Source: Pyxidicoccus parkwaysis
GTDB taxonomy: Bacteria > Myxococcota > Myxococcia > Myxococcales > Myxococcaceae
Reading direction: 5' to 3'
Assembly (NCBI RefSeq): GCF_017301735.1
Contig: NZ_CP071090.1
Location: 5,632,001 to 5,696,000, forward strand
Length of the DNA: 64,000 nt
Shown here: positions 62,135-64,000 of the stretch, piece after piece
Numbering within the stretch: position 1 is the first letter of the stretch
Layout: each line of letters starts with the position of its first letter
Notes under the pieces: generated by a model
The model's input: the letters and a program-made list of their open reading frames with translations, nothing else
What the model was told of the DNA's origin: nothing
The model's database searches: none
Program-made: the position numbers and the translations under genes

Positions 62135-63286
62135 TCAGAGCCCGAGCTGCTTGGCGATGATTTCGTTCATCACCTCGCTGGTGCCACCGCCGATGGGGCC
62201 CAGGCGCGCGTCGCGCCAGTGGCGCTGGATGTCGTACTCCATCATGTAGCCGGCGCCACCGTGGAGCTGGAGGCACTCGTCCGCCACGCGGCACGCCGTC
62301 TCGGTGGCCACCTTCTTGGCCATGGACGTCTGGGCGACGGCCCACTCGCCGGCCACGTGCAGGCGCAGCGCGTGGTACGTGAGCTGCCGCGCGCACTCGC
62401 GGGCGGTGTAGAGGTCCGCCAGCTTGTGGCGCACCACCTGGAACTGGTTGAGCGACTGGCCGAAGGCGCGGCGCGACTTCACGTGCTCCAGCGCCTTCTC
62501 CAGCATGTCGTCCATGGCGCCCACCGCGCCCAGGGCGAGCGAGAGGCGCTCCCACTGGAAGTTGCCCATGATTTGCGAGAAGCCCTGCCCCTCCACACCG
62601 AGCAGGTTCTCCGCGGGCACGCGGCAGTCCTCGAAGAAGAGCTCCGCGGTGTCCGAGGCGCGCCAGCCCACCTTCTTCAGCTTGCGGCCCACGCTGAAGC
62701 CCGGCATGCCCTTCTCCACCACCAGCATGGACAGGCCCTTGTGGCCCCGGTCCGGGTCCGTCTTCACGGCCAGCACCACGAAGTCCGCGCGCACGCCGTT
62801 GGTGATGTACGTCTTGGAGCCGTTGACGACGTAGGAGTCACCGTCGCGCCGCGCGGTGGTGCGCAGGCCCGCCACGTCCGAGCCGGCGTCGGGCTCGGTG
62901 ATGCCGAGCGCGCCGACCTTCTCGCCGCGGATGGCGGGGGCCAGCCAGCGGCGCTTCTGCGCGTCCGTGCCGAAGAGGTGGATGGGGCCTGTCGAGATGG
63001 TGAACTGCGCCCCCAGGCCCGCGGACACGCCGCCGGAGCCGCAGCGGCCCAACTCCTCCAGCAGCACCGCCTCGTAGAGCTCTCCGGCCGCCGAGCCCCC
63101 GTACTCCGCCGGGTACTTCAGCCCGAGAAACCCCAGCTCGCCGAAGCGCGTGAAGAGCTCCCGGGGGAACTCCTCGCGCTCCTCCCACTCCGCCACGAAG
63201 GGGAGGATTTCCTTGTCCACCACCGCCCTCACCGTGCGGCGAAACGCGTCATGCTCTTCCAGGTACAGCCCATGCCCGTGCAGCAT
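62135..63286 (-). CDS. Acyl-CoA dehydrogenase
   Basis: This FAD enzyme catalyses the first step of beta-oxidation or amino-acid catabolism. It has 383 residues starting MLHGHGLYLEEHDAFRRTVR; the longer frame runs through the tRNA-Cys gene and is rejected. It has GALGITEPDAGSDVAGLRTT, GSKTYITNGVRADFVVLAVK, KVGWRASDTAELFFEDCRVP and the C-terminal ARECARQLTYHALRLHVAGE, DECLQLHGGAGYMMEYDIQR, GTSEVMNEIIAKQLGL. The likely catalytic Glu lies in the YMMEYDIQR region, placing it in the general short/medium-chain group. The substrate is open. Confidence 0.93.
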   Translation of the reverse strand: MLHGHGLYLEEHDAFRRTVRAVVDKEILPFVAEWEEREEFPRELFTRFGELGFLGLKYPAEYGGSAAGELYEAVLLEELGRCGSGGVSAGLGAQFTISTGPIHLFGTDAQKRRWLAPAIRGEKVGALGITEPDAGSDVAGLRTTARRDGDSYVVNGSKTYITNGVRADFVVLAVKTDPDRGHKGLSMLVVEKGMPGFSVGRKLKKVGWRASDTAELFFEDCRVPAENLLGVEGQGFSQIMGNFQWERLSLALGAVGAMDDMLEKALEHVKSRRAFGQSLNQFQVVRHKLADLYTARECARQLTYHALRLHVAGEWAVAQTSMAKKVATETACRVADECLQLHGGAGYMMEYDIQRHWRDARLGPIGGGTSEVMNEIIAKQLGL

Positions 63287-63393
63287 CTCCAGGACACCTT
63301 TCTCTTCGGGGGCCGCGACGCGCACCCGGGGTGGAACGTTTTTGCGGGTGTCATGGTAGCGGGACGCAATGCGTCCACGCTGCTGTTGCATCC

Positions 63394-63423
63394 TTGACCG
63401 GGCGGCGGCCGGCTGCGTATAAA
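63394..63423 (+). promoter_or_regulatory. Promoter of tRNA-Cys
   Basis: TTGACC (63394-63399) and TATAAA (63418-63423) with an 18-base spacer form a near-consensus sigma-70 promoter. Transcription would start about 10 bases before the tRNA. Confidence 0.85.
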
Positions 63424-63440
63424 GCCGACCCCATCCTCTC

Positions 63441-63512
63441 GGCGCCATAGCCAAGTGGTAAGGCAAAGGTCTGCAAAACCTTCATTCCCCGGTTCGAATC
63501 CGGGTGGCGCCT
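63441..63512 (+). tRNA. tRNA-Cys (anticodon GCA)
   Basis: A 72-base cloverleaf: acceptor GGCGCCA / TGGCGCC with discriminator T, D-arm TAGCCAAGTGGTAAGGCA, anticodon loop CTGCAAA, T-loop GGTTCGAATCC. It has its own promoter and terminator. Confidence 0.97.
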
Positions 63513-63521
63513 CAAAGACAA

Positions 63522-63555
63522 AGGCCCGATGCGGAAGCTGCTCCGCATCGGGCCT
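63522..63555 (+). terminator. Terminator of tRNA-Cys
   Basis: AGGCCCGATGCGGA and TCCGCATCGGGCCT form a perfect 14-bp stem with a 6-base loop, followed by CGTCGTTT. It begins 10 bases after the tRNA. Confidence 0.9.
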
Positions 63556-63667
63556 CGTCGTTTCCAGGTACTGATTCCCGCTGCCAGCTGCGTGGGCGCA
63601 TGGCCCGACGTTGCGCCGTCCCCGGCCGCCGCGCGAGCGAGCCGGGGCATGGGGCAGGCCGCCAGCG

Positions 63668-64000
63668 TCAGCAGCCCAATTCCACCGCGCCGATGTCCGG
63701 GCTGGCGCCGCAGAAGGGCAGGCCCACGTCGGTGCCCTTGTCCACCGCCGCGGCGCCGGGGGCGAAGGCCTCGCCCAAATCAGACGGGCCGGACGTGGAC
63801 GTGGTGTCGCCGGTGGCGGCCTTGAACTGGTCCAGTCCCTGGAGCGCCCCGTTCTGCTTGAACTGCGCGCCGGCCGGGAAGAGGTTGGCCGCCATCTTCA
63901 TGCCCGGAGCCTGGCCGCCCAGGTCCACCGCGACGGGCGCGGCATCCACGATGTTGTTCTGCACCACCGGGGACTGCGTGGGCCCGCCGGTGCCGTGGCC
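63668..64000 (-). CDS. C-terminal part of a parallel beta-helix / choice-of-anchor Q-type surface protein (partial)
   Basis: The frame is open to the right edge, so the start lies outside. About 110 C-terminal residues are visible: beta-helix-like strands (SPVVQNNIVDAAPVAVDLGG, MAANLFPAGAQF) and an ending GAAAVDKGTDVGLPFCGASP DIGAVELGC. The AVDKGTD...PDIGAVE pattern is that of secreted right-handed beta-helix proteins with a choice-of-anchor Q domain. It is probably surface-exposed. It converges with the tRNA-Cys gene. Confidence 0.75.
   Translation of the reverse strand, partial: GHGTGGPTQSPVVQNNIVDAAPVAVDLGGQAPGMKMAANLFPAGAQFKQNGALQGLDQFKAATGDTTSTSGPSDLGEAFAPGAAAVDKGTDVGLPFCGASPDIGAVELGC

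Noticed and set aside
62135..63466. Longer acyl-CoA dehydrogenase starting at 63466
   Set aside because: It would run through tRNA-Cys and its promoter; family length supports the start at 63286.
63351..63650. Open frame over tRNA-Cys (HPDSNRGMKVLQTFALPLGY)
   Set aside because: Antisense translation of tRNA-Cys and its terminator.

Overview
The window is a GC-rich chromosomal segment of a myxobacterium, most likely Myxococcaceae (Myxococcus, Corallococcus or Pyxidicoccus type). The reasons are the motility lipoproteins Tgl and CglB, several Ser/Thr protein kinases, an FHA-type sigma-54 activator, many lipoproteins and strong G/C bias at third codon positions. No rRNA, CRISPR array or prophage is visible.

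Layout. 1-9.2 kb: the end of an outer-membrane-like protein, an RND efflux adaptor/permease pair, two lipoproteins (one a PAF-acetylhydrolase-like hydrolase) and an FHA/sigma-54 activator. 9.1-14.1 kb: accessory DNA. It holds remnants of a tyrosine recombinase, a RES-domain gene and an IS91-type transposase, then a Ser/Thr kinase gene cut in two by an apparently intact 2.6-kb serine-recombinase element. 14.2-23 kb: two further Ser/Thr kinases, a Cys-rich lipoprotein and an OPT-family transporter. 23.5-31.2 kb: a repeat lipoprotein and PfkB kinase, then a long leftward run with recO, a RodZ-like HTH protein, tgl, a lytic transglycosylase and two phasin-like proteins.

31.4-46.1 kb: the conserved transcription/translation cluster, read right to left: tRNA-Thr, -Tyr, -Gly, -Thr, tuf, rpmG, tRNA-Trp, secE, nusG, rplK, rplA, rplJ, rplL, rpoB, rpoC. 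Strong hairpins divide it into modules, and a sigma-70-like promoter precedes the tRNAs. 46.1-50.6 kb: rlmB, a secreted protein, a RimK-like ligase, cglB and a DsrE-like protein. 50.7-60 kb: a rightward operon (HEAT protein, HAD phosphatase, a disordered protein, hrpB), then a GNAT enzyme, an MFS transporter and two uncharacterised genes. 60-64 kb: 7Fe ferredoxin, asd, a rhodanese, an acyl-CoA dehydrogenase, tRNA-Cys with promoter and terminator, and a partial beta-helix protein.

The most notable observation is the serine-recombinase element. It sits exactly in the codons for the HRD catalytic loop of a kinase and is bounded by an 8-bp direct repeat. Removing it with one repeat copy restores an uninterrupted VHRDVKGDN loop. 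The locus therefore looks like a recent, possibly reversible, disruption of a signalling kinase.
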